64,000 bases of DNA from an uncultured Clostridia bacterium (GCA_944332455.1 CALVJY010000001.1:123281-187280), one strand, 5' to 3'; positions 43,984 through 52,309 are shown, numbered from the stretch's first letter. Numbers and translations: made by a program. The notes: generated by a model not told the origin, from the letters alone.

Positions 43984-44019
43984 TTATACTTTAAATTCTC
44001 TCCGCCGTCAAGTATAATG
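43984..44019. promoter_or_regulatory. Overlapping divergent promoters of the PocR-AraC gene and sugar operon
   Basis: Reverse strand: TTGACG (44007-44012), 17 bp, TATAAT (43984-43989). Forward strand: TTTAAA (43991-43996), 17 bp, TATAAT (44014-44019). The two promoters interleave, so polymerase cannot occupy both at once. Confidence 0.7.
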
Positions 44020-44056
44020 AGAGAAAAACGGGTCCCGGCCCGAAGGAGGTAAAAAT

Positions 44057-45529
44057 ATGGCGGTACTCGGACTCGACATCGGCACCACCCGCACCAAGTG
44101 TCAGGTCTTCGGGGAGGACGGCAGCATGCTGTCGGAGGCCTCCGGAGAATTTCCCCTGCTCCGCCGCGGGGGCGAAAGCTACCTGGACATCCGGGCGCTG
44201 ACCCAAAAGGTCTTTCAGGTGATCGGACAGGCGGCAAAGGCTTCCCCGCAGCCGCCCGGGACCATCTGCATCTCCTCGCTGGGCGAATCCTTCGTCCCGG
44301 TGGACAAAAACGGGGCGCTGGCGGACGTCATGCTCTACTCCGATCCTCGGGGCAAAGAGGAAGCCGAGTCGCTGACGGCGGCCCTCGGCGCCGAGCGCAT
44401 CCTCCGCATCGCCGGCGTGCGGCCCAAGGGCATCTACTCCCTGCCCAAGATGATGTGGCTGAAAGAGCACCAGCCCGAGATCTACCGGAAAGCGGACAAG
44501 CTGCTTCTGGTGGGCGACTATGCGGGGTGGCTGCTGACCGGTCAGTGCGGGGTCGGCCTTTCGCTGGCCGCCCGCAGCATGGCCCTGGACGTCCGCACCC
44601 GGACCTGGAGCGGGGAACTTCTGGACGCGGCCGGCATCCCCGCCCAAAAATTCAGCCTTCCCCTCCCCCCCGGGGAGGAGGTCGGAAAGGTCCGGCCCGA
44701 CCTTTGCCGGGAGCTGGGTCTGGCCCCCGGCTGCCGGGTGGTGGCGGGCGGCCACGACCAGAGCATGGCCGCCATCGGCGCGGGGGCGCTGGCCTCCGGT
44801 TCCGGCATCAACGGCATGGGGACCGTGGACTGCATCACCCACGTCTTTGACCAGCCCTGCACCGACCCCGCCTTCGCGGACGCGGGCTTTGTGTCCGTCC
44901 CCTACGTGGAGGGCCGCTACGTCTCCTACGCCTTCAGCCTGGACGGGGGCGGGCTGCTGAACTGGTTCCGGGACAAACTGACCGAAAACCGCGCCTACGA
45001 GGAGGGATTTTACGACCACTTCGAGAGCCGCCTCTCCGAGGCGCCCTCCGGGCTGCTCTTCCTCCCCTACCTCAGCGGCAGCGCCACGCCCTACTTCGAC
45101 GAGCGGGCGGTCGGCGCCGTCGTGGGCCTGACCCAGAACACCGATCTGTTTGCCCTTTACCGGGCGGTGCTGGAGAGCACCTCCTTCGAGATGAAACTCA
45201 ACCTCGACGTACTGAGCCAAAGCAAAGTGGCGCCGGACCGGCTGCTGGCCGCCGGAGGGTGCTCCCGCTCCGACGTCTGGCTGCAGATCCGGGCCGACAT
45301 TCTGGGCCTGCCGATCACCCGCCTTTTCAACCACGAGTGCGGGCTGTGCGGGGCCGCCATGCTGTGCGCGGTGGCGGACGGCGCCTATCCCGATCTGGAA
45401 GCGGCGGCCGCGGCCTTCGTCCGCGAGGGGCCGGTCTTTGTCCCCGATCCCCGGCGGCAGGAGGCCTATCTGCCCCACTACGAGCGCTACAAAAAGCTGT
45501 ATCCCGCCCTGAAGGCCCTCCGCAGCTGA
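44057..45529 (+). CDS. FGGY-family carbohydrate kinase
   Basis: A 490-aa sugar kinase of the FGGY family (xylulo-, fuculo-, rhamnulokinase relatives). The N-terminal phosphate-1 motif is LGLDIGTTRTKCQVF. The catalytic Asp lies in VAGGHDQSMAAIGAGA near residue 235. The second-domain nucleotide motifs are GTVDCITHVF and LLAAGGCSRSDVWLQIRADI. GGAGG lies seven bases before the ATG. It is the first gene of a three-gene operon with a FucI-like isomerase and a class II aldolase, so it should phosphorylate the ketose made by the isomerase. Substrate specificity cannot be read directly. Confidence 0.92.
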   Translation: MAVLGLDIGTTRTKCQVFGEDGSMLSEASGEFPLLRRGGESYLDIRALTQKVFQVIGQAAKASPQPPGTICISSLGESFVPVDKNGALADVMLYSDPRGKEEAESLTAALGAERILRIAGVRPKGIYSLPKMMWLKEHQPEIYRKADKLLLVGDYAGWLLTGQCGVGLSLAARSMALDVRTRTWSGELLDAAGIPAQKFSLPLPPGEEVGKVRPDLCRELGLAPGCRVVAGGHDQSMAAIGAGALASGSGINGMGTVDCITHVFDQPCTDPAFADAGFVSVPYVEGRYVSYAFSLDGGGLLNWFRDKLTENRAYEEGFYDHFESRLSEAPSGLLFLPYLSGSATPYFDERAVGAVVGLTQNTDLFALYRAVLESTSFEMKLNLDVLSQSKVAPDRLLAAGGCSRSDVWLQIRADILGLPITRLFNHECGLCGAAMLCAVADGAYPDLEAAAAAFVREGPVFVPDPRRQEAYLPHYERYKKLYPALKALRS

Positions 45530-45759
45530 CGAGGCGGCCCCCTCTTTTAACCTTTTCATACCGGACAAGGCATGGAACGGCGGAAAAGCTTTCACCTTTC
45601 GCAGGCTCGGCTTCAGACCGCCCCGCTTTTCTCCGGCGATCCCGCCCCTTCCAAGCCGGACAAGGCGCGACGGGAAAAGCTTTCGCAAAAATCAGTTTAC
45701 CCTATTTTACGGCACTTCCGGGCCACGGCCCGAAAAACAAGCATACAAGGAGAGAGATC

Positions 45760-47148
45760 ATGAAATTTGCCCTCTATTTTGCCAACCGCGGCTTTTTCCC
45801 CGGCGAGCTGGTGGACGCCGCCCGCGAGGAGATGACCGAAGCCCTCAAGCGGGCCGGCCACGAGTTTGTGGCCATGGACAAGAGCCTGACCAAGTACGGC
45901 GCGGTGGAGACCAAGGCCGACGGCGAGCGCTATGCCGCCTTTTTGAAGGAACACGAGGACGAGGTGGACGGCGCCATTTTGTGCCTGCCCAATTTCGGGG
46001 ACGAAAACGGGGCGGTGCCCGCCTTCCGCCACTTCAAAAAGCCCATCCTCATCCAGGCCTATCCCGACGAGATCGGCAGGATGAGCTTCGAGGAGCGCCG
46101 GGACGCCTTCTGCGGCAAGCTCTCCATCATGGACATGTTCCGGCAGTTCGGCATCCGCTTCACCGCCCTCGAGCCCCACGTCTGCCACCCCCTTTCCCCC
46201 GAATTCGCCCGGCAGATCGACGTCTTCGCCTGCATCTGCGCCGTGGTCAACGGCATGCGGGAGTTCTCCATCGGCGCGATCGGCGCCCGCACCACCGCCT
46301 TCAAGACCGTGCGCTACGACGAGCTGGCCCTGCAAAAGGCCGGGGTGACCGTGGACACGTTTGACCTTTCGGAGGTCTTTGCCCGCACCGAGGCGCTGGC
46401 CGGCGACGAGCGCCTGCCCGGCCTGAAAAAGGAATACCTGGCCTACTCCGACTTTTCGGCGGTGCCCGAAGAAAAGCTGGATCTGATCGCCCGGGTGACC
46501 CTGGCCATCCTGGATCTGGTCAAGGAGTACCGTCTGGACACCCTGGCCCTGCGCTGCTGGAACGAGTTCCCCAGCGTGATGAAGATCTCGGTCTGCGTGG
46601 TGGTGGGCTTTTTGAACCATCTGGGCATCCCCTGCGCCTGCGAGCTGGACGTGGGGAACGCCTATGCCATGCGGGCCCTGACCCTGGCCGGAGCGGGGGT
46701 GTCGACCTGCCTGGACTGGAACAACAACTACGGTGACCAGAAGAACAAGTGCATCCTGTTCCACTGCGGCCCGGTGGCCAGGGAGCTGATGACCGACGGC
46801 GGAAAAGTGAGCGATCACAAGATGTTCTCCAAGACCTGGGGCAAGGGCTGCGCCTTCGGGGCCTGCGAGGGCCGGATCGCCCCCTGCGACTTTACCTTCC
46901 TGAGCGCCAAGACCGAGGACGGCAAGATCTCGGCCTATCTCGGGGAGGGGAAATTTACCGGAGAGCCCATCGAGGAGGCCTTTTTCGGCTGCGGCGGCGT
47001 GGCCGAGATCCACGACCTCGAAAAGATCCTCCGCTACATCGGCAGAAACGGCTACCGCCACCACGTCAGCGTCACCCCCGGGCAGCTGAAGGAAGTCCTG
47101 ACCGAGGCCTTTTCGGCCTATCTGGACTGCGAACTGACGGTGTTCTGA
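45760..47148 (+). CDS. L-fucose/L-arabinose isomerase superfamily protein
   Basis: A 462-aa protein starting at the ATG at 45760, with AAGGAGAG nearby; an open extension back to 45259 overlaps the kinase gene and is not real. The fold resembles FucI-like aldose-ketose isomerases: EVDGAILCLPNFGDENGAV in the first domain, FSIGAIGARTTAFKTVRYDE in the middle, and ALRCWNEFP plus CELDVGNAYAMRALTLAG around the metal site. The C-terminal part has DFTFLSAKTEDGKISAYLGEG. It likely interconverts an aldose and ketose upstream of the kinase. Many members have unproven substrates, so only the superfamily is assigned. Confidence 0.82.
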   Translation: MKFALYFANRGFFPGELVDAAREEMTEALKRAGHEFVAMDKSLTKYGAVETKADGERYAAFLKEHEDEVDGAILCLPNFGDENGAVPAFRHFKKPILIQAYPDEIGRMSFEERRDAFCGKLSIMDMFRQFGIRFTALEPHVCHPLSPEFARQIDVFACICAVVNGMREFSIGAIGARTTAFKTVRYDELALQKAGVTVDTFDLSEVFARTEALAGDERLPGLKKEYLAYSDFSAVPEEKLDLIARVTLAILDLVKEYRLDTLALRCWNEFPSVMKISVCVVVGFLNHLGIPCACELDVGNAYAMRALTLAGAGVSTCLDWNNNYGDQKNKCILFHCGPVARELMTDGGKVSDHKMFSKTWGKGCAFGACEGRIAPCDFTFLSAKTEDGKISAYLGEGKFTGEPIEEAFFGCGGVAEIHDLEKILRYIGRNGYRHHVSVTPGQLKEVLTEAFSAYLDCELTVF

Positions 47149-47163
47149 TCGGGAGGGCCGGAC

Positions 47164-48162
47164 ATGATCGTCACAAACTATGAAAAAGTCCGGGCGGTGT
47201 ACGAACGGGCCGCCCGCGAGGGCTGGGTGTTGCCCTGCTTCTGCTCGGAAAACCAGACCACCACCGAGGCCGTGCTGGCCGCCGCGCAGGAGCGGGGCCG
47301 TCAGCTCGGCCGGCCGGTGCCCGTCATTCTGGCCATCACGGTCAACTACGGCCACCGCTCTCAGGCCCCCAACTACGCCTGCGCAAAGGACTGGAGGACC
47401 GGGCTGAAGCTCTTCCGGGACGACGCGGAGATCCTCGCCGGCCCGGGCGGCCCCTACGAGGACGTCGAGACCCTGATCCACCTCGACCATGTGCAGTTCG
47501 ATCTGGACGCCGAACTGCTGGAGGGCGACCTTTCCCCCTACTCTTCGGTGATGTACGACGCCTCCGCCCTCCCCTTTGCCGAAAACATGGCCCGGACGGC
47601 CGAGTTTGTCCGCCGTCACAAGGGGAAGATCCTGATCGAAGGGGCCTGCGACGAGATCGTGGACGCCGGCGGCGCGGCCGGGAACGAGCTGACCACCCCC
47701 GACAGAGCCAAAGAATACGCCGCCAAGACCGGGGTGGACATGATGGTGGCCAACCTGGGCACCGAGCACCGCGCCTCGGGCAAGGATCTGCACTATCACG
47801 GCGAGCTGGCCCGGGAGATCAGGCGGGCGGTCGGCCCCATGCTGGTGCTGCACGGCGCCTCCTCGGTCTCCGAAGATCAGATCGCCGACCTCTTTCAGGA
47901 CGGCATCTGCAAGGTCAACATCTGGACCGCCCTCGAGCGGGACAGCTCCCCCGTCCTCTTTGAGGCCCTGGTCAGACAGGCCTCCAAAGCGGCAGGACCG
48001 GCCGCCGTGGACCGCCTGATCGCCGAAGGGTACCTGACCGAAAAGTGCCGCACCGGCGAAAAGCAGAGCCTGGCGGTCTTCACCGAGTTCTACCGCCGGA
48101 GCGTGGTCTTCGAGGCCATGAAAAAGCTCACCCTCTCCTACCTGGAGCTGTGGTACCGCTGA
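47164..48162 (+). CDS. Class II fructose-bisphosphate aldolase family protein
   Basis: A 332-aa zinc-dependent aldolase of the FbaA/KbaY/IolJ family. Zinc and catalytic motifs: HLDHVQFD (residues about 101-108), SVMYDASALPFAENM, a Glu in ILIEGACDE, and MLVLHGASSVSEDQI with the third His ligand, followed by KVNIWTALE. It begins 15 bp after the isomerase and ends in a terminator at 48254. In this setting it should cleave a ketose phosphate made by the kinase. That differs from the usual FucI pathway, which uses a class II fuculose-phosphate aldolase of the AraD/FucA family. Confidence 0.9.
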   Translation: MIVTNYEKVRAVYERAAREGWVLPCFCSENQTTTEAVLAAAQERGRQLGRPVPVILAITVNYGHRSQAPNYACAKDWRTGLKLFRDDAEILAGPGGPYEDVETLIHLDHVQFDLDAELLEGDLSPYSSVMYDASALPFAENMARTAEFVRRHKGKILIEGACDEIVDAGGAAGNELTTPDRAKEYAAKTGVDMMVANLGTEHRASGKDLHYHGELAREIRRAVGPMLVLHGASSVSEDQIADLFQDGICKVNIWTALERDSSPVLFEALVRQASKAAGPAAVDRLIAEGYLTEKCRTGEKQSLAVFTEFYRRSVVFEAMKKLTLSYLELWYR

Positions 48163-48253
48163 AAAATCCACCCCGCCCAGGGTTGGTTTCATGGCGGAAG
48201 ATCACTCCCCCATCTGCCGGGTATCTGCCGGATCAGAAATCTTTTGAAAGCGC

Positions 48254-48290
48254 AAAAAGCACCTTGTCTTTCGACTTGGTGCTTTTGCTT
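48254..48290. terminator. Bidirectional terminator, repeat copy 1
   Basis: AAAAGCACC pairs with GGTGCTTTT around TTGTC-TTTC-GAC, with T-rich flanks on both strands. It ends the aldolase operon (forward) and the GH36 side (reverse). An almost identical hairpin is at 51596. Confidence 0.85.
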
Positions 48291-48313
48291 TGTCTGTTGA
48301 TTTAGGTTCAGTC

Positions 48314-48429
48314 TTATCCCCAGGCCACAAGGTCTTCTTCAGGGAAATGACCTTCTTCCGAACAATCCGTTATTTTAGCATGACCTCGGTATTTATAATA
48401 ATCTTCACGATCTCCTTCCGCCAATTTCG
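48314..48429 (-). pseudogene. 3' remnant of the 80-aa immunity-like gene
   Basis: The reverse strand reads KLAEGDREDYYKYRGHAKIT then DCSEEGHFPEEDLVAWG and a stop. This matches the C-terminal half of the protein at 51655-51897 with few changes and one two-residue gap. The first 40 codons and any start are missing. The frame is open, so the loss is recent or the remainder is still constrained. Confidence 0.85.
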
Positions 48430-48463
48430 GGAACGGGAAATGAGGACGTTTTTAGAAGATCGT

Positions 48464-50314
48464 TCACACCCGCCGGTAGAACAGCAGGGCGGACGAGGGA
48501 CGCTGCGGCAGACGGAGGGTCAGGCGGGAAAGTTCGGCCCCGGACAAAATTTTCCGTTCCCCGGTGTCCGCGTCCTCTGTTTCGTAGCGTCCCTCCGGGC
48601 AGAGGCCCTCGAGGAAAAGCTCTGCCTCCGGGCAGACGCTTTCGGGACGGCGAAAGGCCAGGAGCAGCCCCTCGTCCCGGTCCGGCAGGCGGTAGTGTCC
48701 CCCGTTCCAGGCGGCAGGCTCGGAGGGAAAACCGAACACCGGAAAAAAATCTCCGGACAAAAAGGGACGCACCCTCTTGTACTCTTTTAGGAGCCGCTCC
48801 AGCAGGACGGGATCCTGATCGGAAGGGATTTCGGGATAGGCGAACATGCGCACCACCAGGCCGGGGGCGTAGACGCTGCGCATTTCGTAGGTCGTCCGCA
48901 CCGGAGTGACTGTGGTGCCGGTGCCGTGAAAGGGCAGCCACCAGGACAGCCCGGTCTGATGGTTCTGCTGGGCCTCGCCGTCGGCGTTGAAGGAGCAGGC
49001 ATAGTCGCTCCGCCACAGCGGAAGAGTCAGGCCGCAGCTCTCCCAGTCCAGCCGCCGCCCGCCCGAGGCACAGTTGTCGATGCCGAGGCCGGGAAAGGCC
49101 GCCCGCAGGTCCTCCCACAACCGGTACAGCCCCTCGATGTGCTTCAGCTGGGCGATCCCCCGCCGCCCCTCGGGATCGGAGGCCTCCCAGGCCGGCAGGG
49201 GATCGATGTTGAAGTCCTGCCGCACCCAGCTGAGATTCAGTTCCCGGATCAGCCCGCTCCACAGCGCGAACACGGCTTCCCGGGCCTCCGGATTGCCCAG
49301 ATCCAGCAGGTACTGTCCGGAAACCGGCTCCCGGCGGAACCAACCCGGATGTTCCCGCAGCAGAGGCGTTCCCTCGAAGGCCCGCTCCGGCTCCAGCCAG
49401 AGCAGCCGTTCCAGGCCGGCCCGCCCGGCGGCGGCATATACCTCCTTCAGCCCGTCGGGATGGGCGCCGGGATTGACCTGCCAGTCCCCGGTGTAGCGCC
49501 CCCACTCCCCGGTGAATTCGTCGGGACAGGAACCCTCATAGGCGCCATACCAGCCGGCGTCCGCCCAAAAGCCCTCGATGTCCGCCGGGGCCTTGGCGAT
49601 CGCCTCCTCCATAAACGCCGAGGAAGCGCCGCCCCAGGCGTTGAGGAACAGCGGGGGCTTCGGTCCGCCCGCCCGCAGGTAGCGTTCCCGGATGATCTGC
49701 CGGAAGGCGTTGTGCGCCGCCGTCTGTCCCCCGCCATAGGGCATCACAAAGACCGAGGCCGTGCGCACCCGCTCGCCGGGGAGCAGGTAAAAATCCAATG
49801 GTTCCACGCCCGCCCGGACGCGCACCCGGTCCTCTTCCCGGTCGAAGCGGAGGAACCACTGCCCCGTCCAGCCCACGGCGATCAACAGGCCCTCCTTCCC
49901 CAGGTTGAGGTCAAAAAAGGGAAGCACGCCCTGTGAGGACCTCCCTCCCCGGGGCCGGAAGACCAGGCTCTCCCCCTCCGGCAGTGGGGTCCGGACGGGG
50001 ATGAATTCGGAAGCCGACCAGTCCGACCCTCGGGAAGAAAACACCTCCAGCTCTCCGGCCGGCGGCAAAAAACCGGGCTTTAAGGGAGCCCTTCCGACCT
50101 CGGCCGTCAAGTCGAGGTCGCACACCTCCCGCAGCCGCCCGGTGGGCGAACTCCCCTCGTTTTCCCAGGTCAGCAGACTTTCTGTTCCCCCGCCGAATTG
50201 GCGGAGCCGCCTCCGCACGGTCAGGTTGCCGAAGCAAAACTCCGTCTGAGCGCCTCCGCCCGTCTGCTCCTCCCCGTCCAGGGCAAAGGAAAAATCCATT
50301 CGTTCCAACCGCAT
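48464..50314 (-). CDS. Alpha-galactosidase, GH36 family
   Basis: A 616-aa cytoplasmic glycosidase releasing terminal alpha-galactose from oligosaccharides. An N-terminal beta-supersandwich precedes the TIM barrel. The barrel holds WADAGWYGAYEG, LLWLEPERAFEGTPL, the nucleophile strand WVRQDFNIDPLP (Asp in place of the KWD seen in many GH36s) and the acid/base region GIDNCASGGRRLDWE. LPLWRSDYACS and HGTGTTVTPVRT complete the site. The ATG at 50314 follows AGGAGG; the open frame further up runs through the promoter. It is divergent from the nuclease-like lipoprotein gene. Confidence 0.9.
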   Translation of the reverse strand: MRLERMDFSFALDGEEQTGGGAQTEFCFGNLTVRRRLRQFGGGTESLLTWENEGSSPTGRLREVCDLDLTAEVGRAPLKPGFLPPAGELEVFSSRGSDWSASEFIPVRTPLPEGESLVFRPRGGRSSQGVLPFFDLNLGKEGLLIAVGWTGQWFLRFDREEDRVRVRAGVEPLDFYLLPGERVRTASVFVMPYGGGQTAAHNAFRQIIRERYLRAGGPKPPLFLNAWGGASSAFMEEAIAKAPADIEGFWADAGWYGAYEGSCPDEFTGEWGRYTGDWQVNPGAHPDGLKEVYAAAGRAGLERLLWLEPERAFEGTPLLREHPGWFRREPVSGQYLLDLGNPEAREAVFALWSGLIRELNLSWVRQDFNIDPLPAWEASDPEGRRGIAQLKHIEGLYRLWEDLRAAFPGLGIDNCASGGRRLDWESCGLTLPLWRSDYACSFNADGEAQQNHQTGLSWWLPFHGTGTTVTPVRTTYEMRSVYAPGLVVRMFAYPEIPSDQDPVLLERLLKEYKRVRPFLSGDFFPVFGFPSEPAAWNGGHYRLPDRDEGLLLAFRRPESVCPEAELFLEGLCPEGRYETEDADTGERKILSGAELSRLTLRLPQRPSSALLFYRRV

Positions 50315-50379
50315 GTCCGCCTCCTGTCCGCCTCTCCGGAACTTCTCCGGATGGGCGGAACTTTCAATGTCATAATTTA

Positions 50380-50408
50380 AGTATACAATCATGAGTGACA
50401 CTTGTCAA
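50380..50408 (-). promoter_or_regulatory. Promoter of the GH36 gene
   Basis: Reverse strand TTGACA (50403-50408), 17 bp, TATACT (50380-50385), about 65 bp before the start. Confidence 0.82.
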
Positions 50409-50449
50409 TCTTTCAGATTAAAAAATTTTTAATAATTTTTGAAAAACAC

Positions 50450-50478
50450 TTGCCATCTGCGGCGATCCGGGTTATAAT
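50450..50478 (+). promoter_or_regulatory. Promoter of the EEP-family lipoprotein gene
   Basis: TTGCCA (50450-50455), 17 bp, TATAAT (50473-50478). Preceded by an A/T-rich block (50419-50440) that may act as an UP element. Confidence 0.82.
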
Positions 50479-50525
50479 AGAGGCAGCGGAGATCTCCGCA
50501 AATTCCGGACAAGGGGATGACGAAA

Positions 50526-51494
50526 ATGAAAAAGTGCTGTGTGGGGCTTTTGGCCCTGACCCTTTCACTGACGCTGCTGTTTGCCGCAGCCTGCGCGCCG
50601 GGCGGCGACGAGTCCTCGGCCGAGCAGCCCAAGGACACCCCGGTGAAGGCGATCACCATGAATCTGCTGGCCGGCGAGTTCTGGCACTCCGAATACACCT
50701 ACGGCGGAGAGACCCTGACCGCGCAAGCCCGCTGGGAAGCGCAGCGGACCTTTTTGGAGGCGGAGGACGCCGACATCGTGTTTTTGCAGGAGGCCGCCGC
50801 CTGGCAGGACGAGCAGATCCTCGCCTCTGCCGAAGAGATGGGCTACACGGCCCTGCGCGAATCCGATTTCGGCAATGAGCTGAGGGATTATCCCTACTAC
50901 GGCAAGGTCAACCAGTATGAACACCGTTTTGTGAACTTTGTACTGGTCAAAACCGAACGATTCGAGGTGGCGGAGGAGGACTCCTTTGCCATTTCCGACA
51001 CGCCCGCCCAGCTGCATTCGGTCTTCCGGGGCATGTCCGCCAACTACTTCCGCGAAGTGGAGGGCCGCCCCAGAGTGGCCGTGTGGGGACGCCTTCGGGA
51101 AAAGACCTCGGGCAAGCACCTGATCGTGCTGGGCACCCATCTGCCGGCCGTTCCCTTCTCCGATCCCGAGACTCCGGGACAGATCTACGGGGTGGAAGTT
51201 GACCACTACAACCTCCGCGGCCAGCAGGTCCTGAACGAGCAGGCCGCACGGATCGCCGAACAATATCCCTCAGACGCCTTTCTGATTGGAGGAGACCTGA
51301 ATAACGCAGACGTTGCAACCGCCGCGGGCGAACGATTTCAGACCGTCAATGACGGCAGTCTGCTGACTCATCTCGACACCGACGCCCTCGATCATCTCCT
51401 CTTTGCGAACGCCGTCGCCGCCTCCCCCGCCGCGGTCAAAGGGGACTTGCATTGGAGCGATCACCGTCCTCTGGTCGCCGAGTTTCTCATCTGA
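50526..51494 (+). CDS. Endonuclease/exonuclease/phosphatase-family lipoprotein
   Basis: A 322-aa surface lipoprotein. The lipobox FAAAC gives Cys23, followed by a Gly/Asp/Ser-rich tether. The mature part is an EEP (DNase I-like) domain: ITMNLLAGEFW (first strand with Asn), IVFLQEAAAWQDEQ (metal Glu), LIVLGTHLPAVPFSD (His pair), FLIGGDLNNADVATA (catalytic Asp-Asn) and the terminal SDHRPLVAEFLI (Asp-His). All active-site positions are intact. Substrate could be a phosphoester in nucleic acid, phospholipid or inositol phosphate. AAGGGG fits the ATG at 50526; an ATG at 50517 touches it and is less likely. Confidence 0.85.
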   Translation: MKKCCVGLLALTLSLTLLFAAACAPGGDESSAEQPKDTPVKAITMNLLAGEFWHSEYTYGGETLTAQARWEAQRTFLEAEDADIVFLQEAAAWQDEQILASAEEMGYTALRESDFGNELRDYPYYGKVNQYEHRFVNFVLVKTERFEVAEEDSFAISDTPAQLHSVFRGMSANYFREVEGRPRVAVWGRLREKTSGKHLIVLGTHLPAVPFSDPETPGQIYGVEVDHYNLRGQQVLNEQAARIAEQYPSDAFLIGGDLNNADVATAAGERFQTVNDGSLLTHLDTDALDHLLFANAVAASPAAVKGDLHWSDHRPLVAEFLI

Positions 51495-51595
51495 GCGCTC
51501 TCCCCGCCAAGAGGAGGAGCCTGCCCGGCTGTGAACGGAACCGCCCGCCCAACGAACCGCCGGGATCCTGTCCTGTAAGGTTTTCCTACGCAAAG

Positions 51596-51633
51596 AAAAA
51601 GCACCTTGTCTTTCGACTTGGTGCTTTTGCTTT
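51596..51633. terminator. Bidirectional terminator, repeat copy 2
   Basis: Same AAAAGCACC/GGTGCTTTT hairpin as at 48254. It ends the EEP lipoprotein gene (forward) and the immunity-like pair (reverse). Confidence 0.85.
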
Positions 51634-51770
51634 GTTTGCTGCTTTTGTTTGCCCTTATCCCCAGGCCACAATGGCTTTTTCAGGAAAGTGACCTTTTTCC
51701 GAACAATCCATTATCTTAGAGAACGCATGACCTCGGTATTTATAATAGTCTTCACTATCTCCTTCCGCCA
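51596..51770. repeat. Long direct repeat, copy 2
   Basis: Parent copy of the repeat at 48254-48429. Here the matching sequence continues into a complete gene. Confidence 0.85.
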
Positions 51771-51897
51771 ATTTCAGGCAAATTCTGTCCCCTGTCTCTT
51801 GATCATAGCATAATAGTCCCCATTCTCCTATCCCTTCATTCTGATAGTAATAATAAACTTTTGAACCAATTATTTCCTTTAATCTTAACCAAAGCAT
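51655..51897 (-). CDS. Small acidic protein, possible orphan immunity protein
   Basis: An 80-aa protein of unknown family, starting at the ATG at 51897 after AGGAGAGG; a TTG six codons upstream overlaps that site. Sequence features: MLWLRLKEIIGSKVYYYYQN, GEWGLLCYDQETGDRICLKL, then an acidic EGDSEDYYKYRGHAFSK. Composition and size are like single-domain immunity or SMI1-type proteins, and the region is clearly more AT-rich than its neighbours, which suggests transfer. A truncated duplicate lies at 48314-48429. It follows the CPCC-type gene by 39 bp. The immunity role is inferred from context only. Confidence 0.65.
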   Translation of the reverse strand: MLWLRLKEIIGSKVYYYYQNEGIGEWGLLCYDQETGDRICLKLAEGDSEDYYKYRGHAFSKIMDCSEKGHFPEKAIVAWG

Positions 51898-51936
51898 TTT
51901 ATTCCTCTCCTGCAATTTTTTCTCGTGATTCCTGTT

Positions 51937-52161
51937 CTATTTTGTTTCCGGCCCTTTCGGGAGCGGCTCTCCCCAGATGTTCAGGCCCTTGGCTACAAGT
52001 TCCTTTGCCTGATCCATACTCATTAAATTATAATCTTCTTTTTCGTCCAAATCATAACAAACCTCTACGCCCGTATATCCCCATCCGCAATAGGAGCATT
52101 CCGTGTAAGGCTCGTCTTCTATTATCGTTCCGCAAATCGGACATTTTACTATGATACTCAT
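51937..52161 (-). CDS. Small CPCC-type zinc-ribbon protein
   Basis: A 74-aa protein with two CxxC knuckles, KCPICG at residues 6-11 and ECSYCGWGY near 21-29, followed by DLDEKEDYNLMSMDQAKELV. This resembles the cysteine-rich CPCC family often encoded in polymorphic-toxin immunity arrays. GGGAGGG lies four to five bases before the ATG. It is the first gene of a two-gene, AT-rich cassette with tandem promoters. No toxin gene is present in the window. Function unproven. Confidence 0.65.
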   Translation of the reverse strand: MSIIVKCPICGTIIEDEPYTECSYCGWGYTGVEVCYDLDEKEDYNLMSMDQAKELVAKGLNIWGEPLPKGPETK

Positions 52162-52207
52162 ACGCTCCCTCCCGCCTTTCCGTTTTTAATTCCAAGTTTG
52201 CACTCTC

Positions 52208-52236
52208 ATTATAGCACATTCCCCTCTTTTTCTCAA
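52208..52236 (-). promoter_or_regulatory. Proximal tandem promoter of the immunity-like pair
   Basis: Reverse strand TTGAGA (52231-52236), 17 bp, TATAAT (52208-52213), 47 bp before the start codon. Confidence 0.75.
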
Positions 52237-52280
52237 CTTTTAACGACTCAAAATCTCTGTCAAGATATTTTTCTTTTCCC

Positions 52281-52309
52281 ATTATAACATATTTCTCGAT
52301 TTCTCTCAA
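52281..52309 (-). promoter_or_regulatory. Distal tandem promoter of the immunity-like pair
   Basis: Reverse strand TTGAGA (52304-52309), 17 bp, TATAAT (52281-52286). The same AAGTTGAGA and TATAATG elements as the proximal copy 73 bp away, so the promoter appears duplicated. Confidence 0.7.

Larger units (their letters stand above)
48254..48429. repeat. Long direct repeat, copy 1
   Basis: About 175 bp closely matching 51596-51770 in the same orientation: terminator hairpin, then the 3' end of a small gene. The match stops at 48429, where copy 1 changes to unrelated sequence. Confidence 0.85.

Noticed and set aside
45259..45759. Extension of the isomerase gene into the kinase gene
   Set aside because: The extra 167 codons overlap the kinase in another frame and lack isomerase-like sequence; the ATG at 45760 has its own ribosome site.
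45760..48162. Sulfoquinovose pathway
   Set aside because: Isomerases of this superfamily occur in some sulfosugar pathways, but no sulfo-specific enzyme or exporter is present, so the substrate is left open.
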